A DNA stretch of 64,000 nucleotides from Cololabis saira (taxonomy: Eukaryota > Chordata > Actinopteri > Beloniformes > Belonidae), in the NCBI RefSeq assembly GCF_033807715.1, contig NC_084599.1, positions 25,718,125-25,782,124 on the forward strand, written 5' to 3'. Under the pieces are notes generated by a model that saw nothing but the letters and a program-made list of their open reading frames with translations, was not told the origin of the DNA and made no database searches. Positions within the stretch are counted from its first letter, which is position 1, and every line of letters begins with the position of its first letter. Shown here piece by piece: positions 42,467 to 53,859 of the stretch. Made by a program: the position numbers and the translations under genes.

Positions 42467-43690
42467 GAGATTATTCACAAATGGAAAACATTCAAAACAC
42501 CTGCCAATCTTCTCATGAGTGGGTTTTCAAGCAAGTTCACCCTAAAGTCAGATGTTGCAATGCTCAAAAAGTTGAAAAAATGTCAATCAAAAGTTGTATC
42601 TCAGACCTTGCCCACGCATCCATGGGTATTTTTTTTGACACACTTGGATCTTTTGGGACAGATGGACAGGCTTATCCTCCCACCACAGTTCTGAAAATAT
42701 TTACTCCCATATGGAAACGCAACCAGCACAACATAGGCTTCTACAGTGATGGTTAATTGTATAAACGCAGTGGACAGGTGATGCACACTTGTCTTACATT
42801 TTTCCAACCCACCGTCTTGAAAGTCCACAGGCCATTTTCTGGCGTGAGGGCTCTCTCTCCCCCAGCATGCCAAATACTTTAGTTTCCAACTTTTCTGACA
42901 GCACCCTACAGGTGGTCTTATTACAGTTGTCTTATCAATGCAATGGAAAAAGGAGCTCACTCAAAGACAGCAGAGAAATTTACAACCATCTAATTTCCCA
43001 AACTGTTCCCACCATCTACAAGTCAAATTTGCATCTTGTTCAAAACTGGATTGCAACATGTTGGAACAAGTAGTAGATTAAGTTGTTAAGTTGTGACCTA
43101 CATGTTGTGACCTACATATTCAACCTATCTGACCTACATTTTCTGTTCCTCATTATAGTTTACAAAGAACTTAACATTCATGCAGAAACACGTCAGAAGT
43201 AATTTGGTTAGCACGAGCACTACTTTGACGGTGCTTCACGTGTCCGTGTCAACACAGGGGAGATAAGTACATATTCTAACATCAGACCTGCAGTGCAGTC
43301 TGACATAGCGAACATGTTTCTGCACAAACATTTTATGCCATCTGTCAAGCATAGTGATAGAGGTGTTATTATTTGGGCTTGTGTTGCTTCCACAGGACCG
43401 GGACACCTTGAAATCATGAACTTAATAACAAAGTCGTTTGTATACAAAAGTGCTCTAGAATCAAATGTCAGTCCTTCTCTCGAGCAGTAAACTTGGGTCG
43501 ACATTGAGTTTAATGATAGTGCAACACTCCCAAGCAGATGGCAAATCTACAACAGAATGACTGAAAAAGAAAATAATCAAAGTGTTACGCTAGTCAAAAG
43601 TCTAGACCTCAACCTAATTGAAATGCTATGGAAAGCTCTTAAGAAAACTGCAAAAATAAAGGCCCACATATCGCAGTGAACTGACACAGC
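42467..43690 (+). pseudogene. Tc1-type transposase, broken and interrupted
   Basis: 42467-42610 encodes a decayed helix-turn-helix part (EIIHKWKTFKTPANLLMS, then SKFTLKSDVAMLKK) in the order of Tc1 transposases. From about 43320 the catalytic half resumes with MPSVKHSDRGVIIWACVAS and GPGHLEIM. After a stop at 43488-43490 and a frame change come ND, as in the usual QDNDPKH, and LDLNLIEMLWKALKK, where the catalytic Glu is kept. About 700 bp between these parts does not read as Tc1 and may be a later insertion. No terminal repeats were identified. Confidence 0.75.
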
Positions 43691-46600
43691 ATTGTAAATA
43701 AGTGGACGAGACTTCCTACGTAAAAATATAAGACTGATACGATCTTCAAAAAAAATGACAAACCTAAGTTATTTCTGTTAAAAGTACAGTTAGGATGCTG
43801 ACACGTATCTCCCACCTGTACACATAAGGTCATGATTCAGTGGATAAAGTGGTTACTGGATTAGGAGTAAAGGAAATTAGTTCATTAAAAGAAAATCTTC
43901 TTTACTATATAATGATGGTAGATTTATTAAATGTTGATATTTGATCTATCGGATTTTGTTTGGGTGGTATTGTTAAGATTACCTGTTGAGTAACTTCAGC
44001 AGTATGAGGAAGAAATAATTGCCGATTGTGGTTTTATTTTTTATTGGAAGATAAATAGTCTTGTGTTCCCATTAGTCACTGACCGTTTTTGTTCCCATGT
44101 GCTCACCTATTGAAGCTGCAAAAAAAGGCGTACAACCATTGGAGTAGGTGGATTTTCTATTCAAGTGCTTTGCATTGAATCCTTCGCTTGTTTTGACATG
44201 AACTGATGTGAACCTCTCTGCAAAGACCTCTGAAAGTACAGGGATTAAGGCATCTGCAAGTAAATTAGTGTGCTTTTAATTTGGAGTTTTTCTTGGAAAG
44301 TCAAACTGAGGATAACAGTTTAACCTGTGACTGGTGACCCTGTGATGGCCAAGTTTTTGATTGAAGTTGATCCCAAAATCTAATTTAAATCCAAGTGCTT
44401 GAAATAACTTGGTCCCAAGAAATGAACTTCAAGGGGAAGTGTTTATTTGTTCCAGTGGTTCTCCATTTAATACCAAGGCTTTTATTTCACATATGAAATC
44501 AAATGCATAATTGCAATTAAACAAGTCACTACATGGTATGTTTACGCGCCGGTCCTTTGTCAATGCTACAGTGATTCTGTATAAATCAACAACTGATAAA
44601 TTGCACTGCCATGAGTATATCATGTTGAACTTTAGGTCTGCCCGGATAAGATGTTGAAGTTTACATAACATTAAAAAACAGTAGCAGTTGAGCAAGTGTG
44701 TGCCTTCCCTGCTGGCAAAGGAATCGGCAACTCTGTTTGTTGTTCATCCAGCTCTTGTTTGCCTTTTGGCTCTCTAACAGTGCAGATTTATTCAAAACTA
44801 TTCGACTAACTGCAGGTAAACCTGAGGGAGATGCCTCATTCTTCTTCCCTTTGTCTAGAGCCAGCTCTCCTGCAAGGTTGGGCTTGTTGAAACTGAATTG
44901 GGTATTGCTCACAAACAGTTTTAGGCCATAAAAGAGCATTCCTGAAAAATCAATCATGTCTTAATCATCCCAGGAGGAAAATTGCTGTTGCATTTTAAAT
45001 GATAATATAATGAGAATAATTGGGCATAATTATTCTATAATGAGTAATTTGAAATGGTTTAAAGAGGATGAATTAATGATCCTTAGTGCAGTAAACCTGA
45101 GGAAGCCTCTGATTGTTAATTACTGTGTAGTGATGTCCTTTACATTGTGCAATTAAGTAGACTTTCTTCTTGAAAGGTTTGTTTAGTTTCTCTGAGTCAC
45201 TGGCTGTGATACGTCAGATAAAATTGTTCTCTCTGCAACAGGTGTATAGATGAGATGCACCATCTTGGTGCAAAACATTGAAGGACCTAAGTGCCCTTTA
45301 AGAAAGATTTGGGAAACATGTGAAAGCTCAGTTGTGCTGGGATTTTTGTCATCTGCAGGAATTAGTGTAACGATTTTCTGCTACATAGTGAGAATCAAAA
45401 TATGCGTGCCTGTTATTCTTCACAATGCCACATCTGCTGCAGCTGCACAAGCTTAACTAAGAGACAAAACTGTAAAAAGCTTGTGGAACAATTACTTATG
45501 AAAACAGTTTTTAAAATCTTTTGAAGCAGTGGTTTCTTTGTGCTCAAGATATTATGTTTTTTTTCTCAGTGGAGATGGATGGAGAGATGTGCATAAAATC
45601 GAAACTGTTTACTCAAGCAAGCAAACTCCAATACTAATGGATCGTTAAAGGTTTTTAGTTTATGCTGAAGATGAAATAGCTACCCTGTAAATGAGTTCTC
45701 ATGGATATTTTAGTCTTTTTGAATTGAATCCGAGATTTAGACGTAAAAACATACCTGAAACCCAGAAGTAAAGGACTAACCTTTATGTTTTGTTGTACTT
45801 CTGCTTTTTAGTATTTAACTAAGTGTTCTCCAAAACTGTTAACAGCACCATTGTTGAAGGGAAATTACATGCGTTGTGTGAATAATATGGACAAAAATGA
45901 AATGCAGATAACTCATCACATGCAGTACCGACATGACTGCAGGAATATGTTTGACTCATTGAACATAACCCCAATTTTTTTTTATTTGAACCCAAATGAT
46001 GTCAATGTAAATCATTCATCCTTTTCTCTTGCTGTTTGTGTTTTAACAATGTTAGATATTTAATATTATTTACATTTATTTATATCATAGTATATTATTG
46101 TTTAAGTATTTTAAAGAAAACACTTAACTCTGTTTTAAGCTTGCATAAAATTTGAAAATGCAAATTTTGACAGTGTAGTATTTCTTCCCTAAATTCTCCA
46201 AACTTTATATGCATTTTTTGAAAAAACACTTAGTGTACTAGGATGGACATACCAAAGCTTGTTGTTGCTGATTTGATCTCAGACAGTTCTGCTTAAATCT
46301 CTTCTCGGTAACAGTTCATCTCCCAGCAGCAAAGAGGAATTTACTTTAGCTTAACTAGATTGCCAGTTACATTTTTAACATTTGTAAACATTTCAGGGGG
46401 CTGCTTCAGGTCTCCTCAATGGATTTATTGTAAGGCTCTGATTTGACCAAAGTAAAGCAGCAACAGTGCTTTTACTGCTCCGAGTAACTTTATGATTCTC
46501 TACAATAAAGAAGAGACAGGTTTATATTTGCTTTGAGCTCACCTCATCAGGAGCCGCATGCTTTGCCTTGCAGCATTATTTGATCCAGACCGCGTCTGTG

Positions 46601-48387
46601 GCCACTGTTTATGACACAGAAACAAACATTCATTATGTAGGCGAGGAGCAAAGTTAAACACGGAGAAGTTGAAGTTTCTCTCTCAATGTCCTAACTGGAT
46701 AAAATGGTTCCTTTATCAACTTGCTTTTATTCTTGTTCTTTTTTTTCTTTCTTTTTTCTCTCAAGTCTCTCATAAACCATCAACAGTTTATTCTGTTAAG
46801 ACTTTTATTTTCCTCTTTCCTTGGCATAGGCTCACGTGGAGTCACCTTCTCTTCATACAAAACCATACCCACACTCAAGCACACATTCTAATTATTAACA
46901 GACGGAGACGTTCTTGGTGGACCCAGCCCATTTATATTTTATTTTTTGCAGGGTCGTACTGTTCAGTGAGAGCACAGTTTTGTAGGGATTACTCAGCGAT
47001 CGCGTAGAACACTCCCTCCAGCAAAAACTGCTCTAACTGCCAGGCTTTGATAGATGAGCCACAGCTTAACGTGCTGCAGAGTTAACAAGCCTTTTTAGAC
47101 ACAGAGAGGAATGGATGGTTGTCGATCTTCAAGCATCAAAGACTTTTCCATTTACTGAACAGACCACATGTCTCAATGACAGTACTGTCCTGAATGGTGG
47201 AAATGTTTCCACTCAGTCAGTTTTATCTGGAAAAGTTAACTTAGTACGCATGGACTGTTTTCAGCATGGTCTTGCTCAAATATAGTTAAGCACATTCAGA
47301 ACAAGGAGATGCCTTATACAAACGTGGGCATTTATTGCATACCATTAAAAAATAAATAAATTAGGGCAAAGAAAACATGCACTGGTCTAGAAGATAGTCA
47401 GACTGCGTACATGATCACTCCCACAGTGGATGATAACACATAGCCAAAATAAGTATTTAACCTTAGGCTCAAAGGGGTTACAACAAGGGATGGGCTATTT
47501 AAGCAAATTTAATTTCTGAAGTCTAATGACTAATTATTTGAACATTTTTCATAGAATATCCACTCCCCTCATTACCATCCCCCAAACACACACGTGTGCT
47601 TTTCATAGTTATCTATATTTTCCTATGCTTTTCTTTTCTGATGCAATGACATCATTGGTATAGCTCAAAGGTTTATCAGTAGAACAGCTAGTTCTTTTGT
47701 TTCATTAGTGAAAAATGTGCCCTGACCTTTAATTTAGTGATGGGAATGTCTCAGTTACATCCCTAAAACTCGTGAGAAGCTCAGACTTTTTTCCCGCAGA
47801 ACAAAATTAATTTCGTCTGTGAACTTCATGTGTTTTTGCCTCAGATCCCTGAAGGATGCTGTGTACGCAACTACTGCTGACATCTGGGGGGTTCACTCAA
47901 ACAGCTTTGGTGATTTACTGCCACCTTTGAGGGAGTTGTAACCAGAGTTGGTTAACATAGAGTACTCGCATAAACTTATTTTTTTTATTATCATTTTATG
48001 ACTATTCAAACGTTTGGAAATCATAGCCCAGCAATAGTTGCAACTAGTATTGCTGTCAGAGTTAACAGTAATGTCTCCAGAGTATTATAAAGTATCAAAA
48101 TGCTAGAACATTTGTGTATACATTTTTAAGAAGGCAGAGCAAGTCCACATTTAGCATGTTTATTTTAGAACATCCCATGAGATAAGTTGTTCTTTATTTA
48201 GTTTAGTTGGTTAATTGAATAAGGGTTGCAGCCCTAAACTCAACTTTGATTCTTCCAGCAGCAACTAATTGTGATTATGTATAAGTTCTGTTCTGCAAAG
48301 TACCCAATTGTGAATAACATTCTTGCTTTTTTTTTTTTTTTTTTTTAATTTTAAGCTCACATCCAAGCCACAGAGACAAATGTGGAC
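43691..48387. other. tsc22d2 intron sequence, nothing firmly recognised
   Basis: AT-rich intron. Near 48220 a TTGCAGCCCTAA end resembles hAT termini, but no partner or target duplication was found. Open frames of up to 112 codons have no domain. Confidence 0.45.
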
Positions 48388-48390
48388 TAA

Positions 48391-49080
48391 GGCCACGTTT
48401 ACACGTAGCCGGGTATTTACAAAAACGGATATTTTCCCCTCTACGTTTTCAAAAAAATCCTCGTTTACACGGACCCGCATGAAAACGCTCTTAACGTCAT
48501 GCTAGCCAATCAGAATCCTGGAAAAACATCAACAAATGACACGTGTGTAACTTCCAGTTAAGGCTGATTTATGGTTCCGCGTTACATTAACGCAGAGCCT
48601 ACGGCGTAGGGTACGCGGCGACGCGCAGGTACCTTGCGCGTCGCCGCGTACCGTACGCCGTCGATTTAACGCGGAACCATAATTCAGGCTTCATGCTGCT
48701 GGCTGACGCGCTCACAGGCTTGAATGAGCAGGAGGCTGGACGGGGGGGGGAGAGTTACTTTTAAGTGTGACTTTAGAATATTAAACAGGTAAAATACAAG
48801 AAAATATTGACGGTGGCCAAACTAATTGTAAACACAGGTCGCACACATGACGCTGGTGAGTTTCTGGTGCATAATGTGACGTTCTGAAGCTTAAATCTCC
48901 GTTTTCCTCCGTTTAGACGCAAACGGGAAAACGGAGTTTTTGAAAATCTCCACTTTGGCCGGAGTTTTCAGAAATGATCGTTTTTGGTGACTTTGACCGC
49001 CGTTTCCGTGTAAACGAACGGCCAAAACGCATGAAAACGCCTCCGTTTTTGTAAATACCCGGCTACGTGTAAACGGGGCC
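48391..49080. mobile_element. PIF/Harbinger-like non-autonomous element
   Basis: Left end GGCCACGTTTACACGTAGCC and right end GGCTACGTGTAAACGGGGCC are inverted, with one mismatch over 30 bp when extended to the GGGTATTTAC segment. TAA flanks both sides (48388-48390 and 49081-49083). Subterminal AAAACGG/CCGTTTT units repeat. A smaller MITE is nested inside. The 3-bp TAA duplication fits PIF/Harbinger. Confidence 0.85.
48561..48690. mobile_element. CG-rich MITE of the AGGCTGA family, nested
   Basis: AGGCTGATTTATGGTTCCGC at the left matches the inverse of GCGGAACCATAATTCAGGCT at the right with few mismatches. The middle is an inverted pair around GTACGCGGCGACGCGC. Flanks are TTA and TCA. It sits inside the 48391-49080 element. 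Confidence 0.85.
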
Positions 49081-49083
49081 TAA

Positions 49084-51386
49084 GACATGCATCAGGCCTT
49101 TTGACATTTATGTGACCCCGTACTCCAGAGAGGATAAGTCCTTGATCCTGTGATAAGTACTCTGCTGAATACAGAGGCTCGTTAACGGTCAGGATTCTCC
49201 ATTAAAGCCTGAACAGTAATTCTTTTACTGTTAACACATTCCAGTGGGGTCTTAATGCAGATTAAAGCAAACAAGTGGCATTGGGCCCCAGTCATTCGGG
49301 CAAAAGGAGAAAAAAAGTGATATTTGATATCTAGGCACATGACGTGTGCTTTAAGCCTTGAGGACCCCTGGCTTGTACACTCACCCCTTCCAGGTTAACA
49401 TAAGGAACTTGATCTTATGTTGCACTTCATCATTTCTGCGTCTGAGCTGTCTATTTCAGCCCCTAATCTAGTTTAAAATAACATAGTCTACATAAATCTC
49501 TTAAATTAACGGTCAAAGATAGTTTATCCACAGTCTGAAACATACAGATCTTATCCTTTCTGGTATGAAATCCTTAAGGGACTTTGTCTGATTCACATGC
49601 TCCCTCTCATCCGGTCGTCCATTAATATGTCCAATGAGGTTGTCCATCTTAGGAGAGGACTGGCTTGTTGCCCTGCAATATGTCACCTCAGGGCATAGAC
49701 TCTATAAGGGGCTGCCTGTATATGCGTCTGGTGATTACGCAACAGGCAAGGGTGTATCCTTTCGCCTGTTTACGAGGAAGCTCGGTGGCAGCAGACACAC
49801 CTGCGCATGACTTTGATTTAGCACTGGAAAAATAAAACCTCCCTGAAGTCTGCCTCATTTTGTTTAGTCTGCATTGTCAGTTTGGACCGCTCTTCATGTC
49901 GACAGCACATCCCGTCAGTGCGGTGTCACCCAGCACGTTCAGAGACCCTTATTACCAGACGTCAAGCATCCTGCAATTGTCACCTTTCTTTCAACCTATA
50001 CAGTGCAATAGAATTAATGGTTTTTAAAAGATCCGAGCTGCTGTTCAAAAACTGTGAAGGCTTCTCTGTTTTGATCAAGGTTCAGTTGATTGATTAATAT
50101 ACTTTAATGTGTCTTTAAATAATTTTGCAGTTCAACAGGAGCTTTATTTTTGTGTAAAAAGGACAATTGTTTCCTTGCTACAGCTTCTCATATGTGATTG
50201 TGCCACACATCTTAGAACTTGTTTGGATAGGTCAGTGTGTGAATAAATGCTGTTCTTTTATTTATTTAAATGTGTGGAAGGTGAAATCCCATTAAGGTTT
50301 ATGTAACAGTTTTCTAAAGTATGAGGATTTCAAAACATTCCCACTTCTTTGAATCCAAGTTAATTTTGTTTACCGGCTGTTTCTCAGAAAAGCACATGTG
50401 AATGATTTGACGAGATGGTTACAATGAAGGGCTACTAGACCTTCTGCACATAACACACTTTTGCAAAAACATTTTTTTTTCCTTTTCCCTCTCAGGGGCA
50501 CTGATCCCTGGTTCAGCAGTTGGATGTTTAGAGGCTGGCTTGGTTTGTTCCTGGATCATTAGGTGTTTGACCGTTCTCTAGAAGTTAAATGGAGAAGATT
50601 AGTTTCACTTCAGAGCCTTGAATATCAGTCGATCAGCTTTACAGCAGAACATGGATCATCTAGTTTTTTTATTTTTCAAGACTAAAGCCAAAGATTCTCT
50701 TGGTTCCAGTCTCTCAAAATTGCTGTTTAATTTATGTAATAATAATAACCATGGCAATGATGGTGATAATAGACTTGATTTAAAGAAATGATCATTATTA
50801 AATTGGCTTTTAATCGAGTTAAATATATAGAGTACTGGGAATTCATGGGACATGTAATGAGACTTCAGACTGTCTTCATTAAATGGAAACTCCCAGTCGA
50901 TATATGGCCTAACCATGACCTCAATAAGGGAAGACATGACTAATTGTTGTTGCTTAAAGCTGTTTTCATTATTTGAGCTTTGTGTCACATCCAGTCGGAG
51001 CCTTTACTGACACCATCTGGTGTAGTAGGTGAACTGCACCGCTTAAATCAGACTTAATGATCCGGGTTAAAGCTGATCATTTGCATCTGAAAGATAATTA
51101 TCAACAAGCATTGTCATCTGTTGTTGCAGTCTCAATCCTGCAGCTATTGTTTTGAAACAGACATGGGGAGAAAGAGAGAGGGATGGTGGATTTATCACTG
51201 TAAGCCTGAAGTCTTACTTTATTCAGCTGCTATCCCCCGCGGTGAGTGTTTGTGTGCTTTTGGTGAAGAGGACGTATGCTAGTGCATCTGGGCCTTGATG
51301 GAGAACACATTGGACTGATAAACTCAGAGACATTTAAGAAAAAGATGTGTCTTAATTGAGTTGGACAGAATTTTGAGAGGAAGGAA
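49084..51386. other. tsc22d2 intron sequence, nothing recognised
   Basis: 49590-49900 is more GC-balanced than its surroundings and could be conserved sequence. No exon or bounded element was seen. Confidence 0.4.
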
Positions 51387-52364
51387 TTGTATGAGACGAA
51401 AGGGAGATATGGTCGATATCGTTCACAAACACTTTGTGGTTACAGGAACTCACAGCCACTTAATGGTGAGGAGCTGCGTGTTGCCACAGCCCGATGGGAG
51501 CTCTGTCACAGATGTCTGGGTTCGGGTGTCTGGGCCCGGAGTCGGAGGTGTCCTGAACTGGAATGTGCTGCGTTGTTATCCTGGAGATTTTGTTGGGGAG
51601 GGCGGACAAGCGCATGTGTACGCTGCTGCAAGTCTGCAGGGAAGGTCTACGAGGAGGTTAACACAGCAAGCTCCCCTTATGTAAACCACCACATGTCTTC
51701 CGCCTTGAATAAAATGTACAATTCCTTGTGTTTTCCTTGGAACTCTGAAGGGCGACAGCTATTTTATTTTTTGATCCACTTAACATTTAATGCAACTCCT
51801 CCTGCTCGGATCTCTGGTGCTCAATCGGCTAATCTGATTCAACCTGCATACTGCTTGGTCTTTTTTTTTTCCTTTTTCTTCTTGATAAAAATCACATTCC
51901 AGTTGAAGCTTGTGGACATTCTTGTCTTGCACCAACCCAGATGTGTAGATGTCCAGTTCAAAGGAGCAATATCTTATTTTCTGGCATTGCTTATCAGGAT
52001 TAATGCCACACATCTGAGCCAGATGCTTGTTTTGGAAGGTTGCTCTGTTACCCCACTGTCATTTCATCGCTTTGGTATTGCCACGCTCTACATCGTTTCC
52101 TTACTGATGTTGAAATATATTTTTAGCTGCTGGATAAATCAACAAGGATGCAGGAATGCAGGGAAATTAGCTGGAATTTCAGAAGCTTGCCTCACATCAC
52201 ATGTTTTGGTTGTTGCTTTGCCACAGGAGGAAAAAAAAATAATGAGAGAAGGGGAGGGCTCTGCCTTTAAGCCTTTAGTCATTTTATCTGATTCAAATTC
52301 TTTTCTTCCCCGAATACATAAATATTTACGACGGAGTATTAGGGCCAAACTAAGACAAAAATAA
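51387..52364 (+). other. Long intronic open frame, unknown
   Basis: A frame without stops runs 325 codons on the sense strand of the intron. It begins at a TTG; the first in-frame ATG after that is at 51693, leaving 223 codons. The last residues lie inside a transposon end. The middle encodes hydrophobic stretches (FFFSFFFLIKITF) produced by a T run. No family is recognised, and there is no Kozak or splice support. The length is unusual for non-coding DNA but I favour chance. Confidence 0.2.
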
Positions 52365-52927
52365 TTATAGGAAATTACGAGAATAAAGTCATAATATAAT
52401 GAGAATAAAGTCGTAAAATTACGAGAATAAAGTCATAATGTTGCGAGAATAAAGTCGTAATAGAATAAAGTCGTAATATTATGAGAATAATCTCGTAATA
52501 TTATGAGAATAAAGTCATAATATTACGAGAATAATGTCGTAACATTACGAGAATAAAGTCGTAACATTACGAGAATAAAATCGTAATTTATGAGAATAAA
52601 GTCGTAATATTACGAGAATAAAGTCGTAATTTATGAGAACTCTAACAGGAAGAGCAGTCTTCTCCCTGTGTTAAAATGAGGAATATTTAGCATCTTGTGA
52701 TGTTATATTTATAATATATTTAATATTACGACTTTATTCTCGTAATATTATGACTTTATTCTTGTAATATTACGACTTTATTCTCAAAATATTACGACTT
52801 TATTCTGGTAATATTATGTCTTTATTCTCGTAATTTTACGACTTTATTCTCATATTATTATGAATTTATTCTCGTAATTTCCATTTTTTTTTGTCTTAGT
52901 TTGGCCCTAATACTCCGTCGTAAATAT
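52321..52927. mobile_element. Inverted-repeat element with internal minisatellite
   Basis: The ends AATATTTACGACGGAGTATT and AATACTCCGTCGTAAATATT are perfect inverses, and the repeat continues through AGGGCCAAACTAAGAC. Inside, about a dozen units of a GAGAATAAAGTCGTAATATT-type repeat run in one direction (52375-52640), and the inverse units fill 52723-52880. The whole is a 600-bp imperfect palindrome. Flanking AAATATT is itself part of the palindrome, so the target duplication cannot be resolved. Confidence 0.85.
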
Positions 52928-53280
52928 TAGTTATGTCAATGTGAGCAATACAAATTATGATCTCATAAAAGCTCAATTCAGAAGCTTTATTATGATTTTT
53001 TGGCGTTTTACAATCCAACACAGTTGAGTTGCTTTTCCTTAGATTCGACATTTAAAGGTAAAACGTGAGGAAAAACGTGAGGAAGTGATACTGTAAATCC
53101 CTAACACAGAAACCACTTTGCCCGTACATGCAGAGCACCGGCTTCGTTTTTAATTAACACAGATCCTTTCGATAAGTAGTTTTGTGCCTCTGGAGGTTTT
53201 TTTTCTTTTTTTTTTTCTCTGTGGCACATGTTGCTGGTGAATAAGTTACTGCTGAAAGAGGCTTTCCTGGAGTAAATGAA

Positions 53281-53440
53281 GTGCAGGAGGAGGAGAAACT
53301 CCGCCCTCTCCCTGGACGCACCACGTGATCGGCGGGGTTTTAAGAAACACTCCACTCGTACTGCAAAGGAGAGTCGACCGGTGTTTGTCAGAGGAGGACT
53401 AGTCTTATCAGGAAAAAGAAACAACTTCTAATATCCAAAC
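53281..53440 (+). promoter_or_regulatory. tsc22d2: Alternative promoter of the short tsc22d2 isoform
   Basis: The 160 bp before the short-isoform ATG are GC-rich compared with the flanking intron. They contain CCGCCC, an E-box CACGTG at 53322-53327, and GGCGGGG followed by TTTTAAGAAA. Short TSC22-family isoforms are generally driven by internal promoters with their own first exon. The start site and inducers cannot be read here. Confidence 0.6.
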
Positions 53441-53535
53441 ATGCGCTGCAAAATGAGCTACAGTCTTCCTTGCTCCCCGTTACACTCGCCGCCGCATTCA
53501 GGCCGGCTGGTGTCCTACAGATCCAGATGTTGCAG
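53441..53535 (+). CDS. tsc22d2: tsc22d2 short isoform, alternative first exon
   Basis: An ATG at 53441 (CAAACATGC) opens 31 codons, MRCKMSYSLPCSPLHSPPHS then GRLVSYRSRCC, plus two bases (AG). The donor TGCAG/GTAAAG follows. The exon ends in the same phase as exon 1, so joining to the exon at 55040 again gives Ser and continues ASGASVVAIDNK. The product is 141 aa, in the range of the short TSC22 proteins, with a unique Ser/Pro/Cys-rich N-terminus and the complete TSC box and zipper. It lacks the kinase-binding RFx[V/I] motifs of the long form, so the two isoforms should differ in partners. Confidence 0.85.
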
Positions 53536-53717
53536 GTAAAGGCTGATTTATGTGCCCACCGCGAGATAACTAACTAAATTTGTTTATTTTTTTTTTTACT
53601 TTTAATGCCGTTTTAAAAACAACTTTTACACATGTTCTTCTTTTAACTCGCTATCTCTCCGGTGTGCGATCGTTTCTGCACATGGTTGAAATCTGCTCCG
53701 TGACCATTTGCTGTTAA

Positions 53718-53859
53718 AGGCTGATTTGTGGTTCCGCGTTAAATCGACGCAGAGTTACGGCGTAGGTTACGCGGCGACACGCACCGTACGGTGCGCGTCG
53801 CAGCGTACCCTACGCCGTAACCCTACGGCGTAGGTTCTGCGTCAATAATAATTCAGGCT
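53718..53859. mobile_element. CG-rich MITE of the AGGCTGA family
   Basis: Starts AGGCTGATTTGTGGTTCCGC and ends AATAATAATTCAGGCT, with TAA on both sides (53715-53717 and 53860-53862). The middle has inverted ACGGCGTAGG/CCTACGCCGT units. It lies 180 bp downstream of the short-isoform exon. Confidence 0.82.

Noticed and set aside
47487..48237. Possible hAT element ending in GCAGCCCTAA
   Set aside because: The left end does not invert to the right end and no 8-bp duplication was found.
52375..52640. Repeated units resembling a CRISPR array
   Set aside because: Units are contiguous AT-rich minisatellite copies without unique spacers, inside a eukaryotic inverted repeat.
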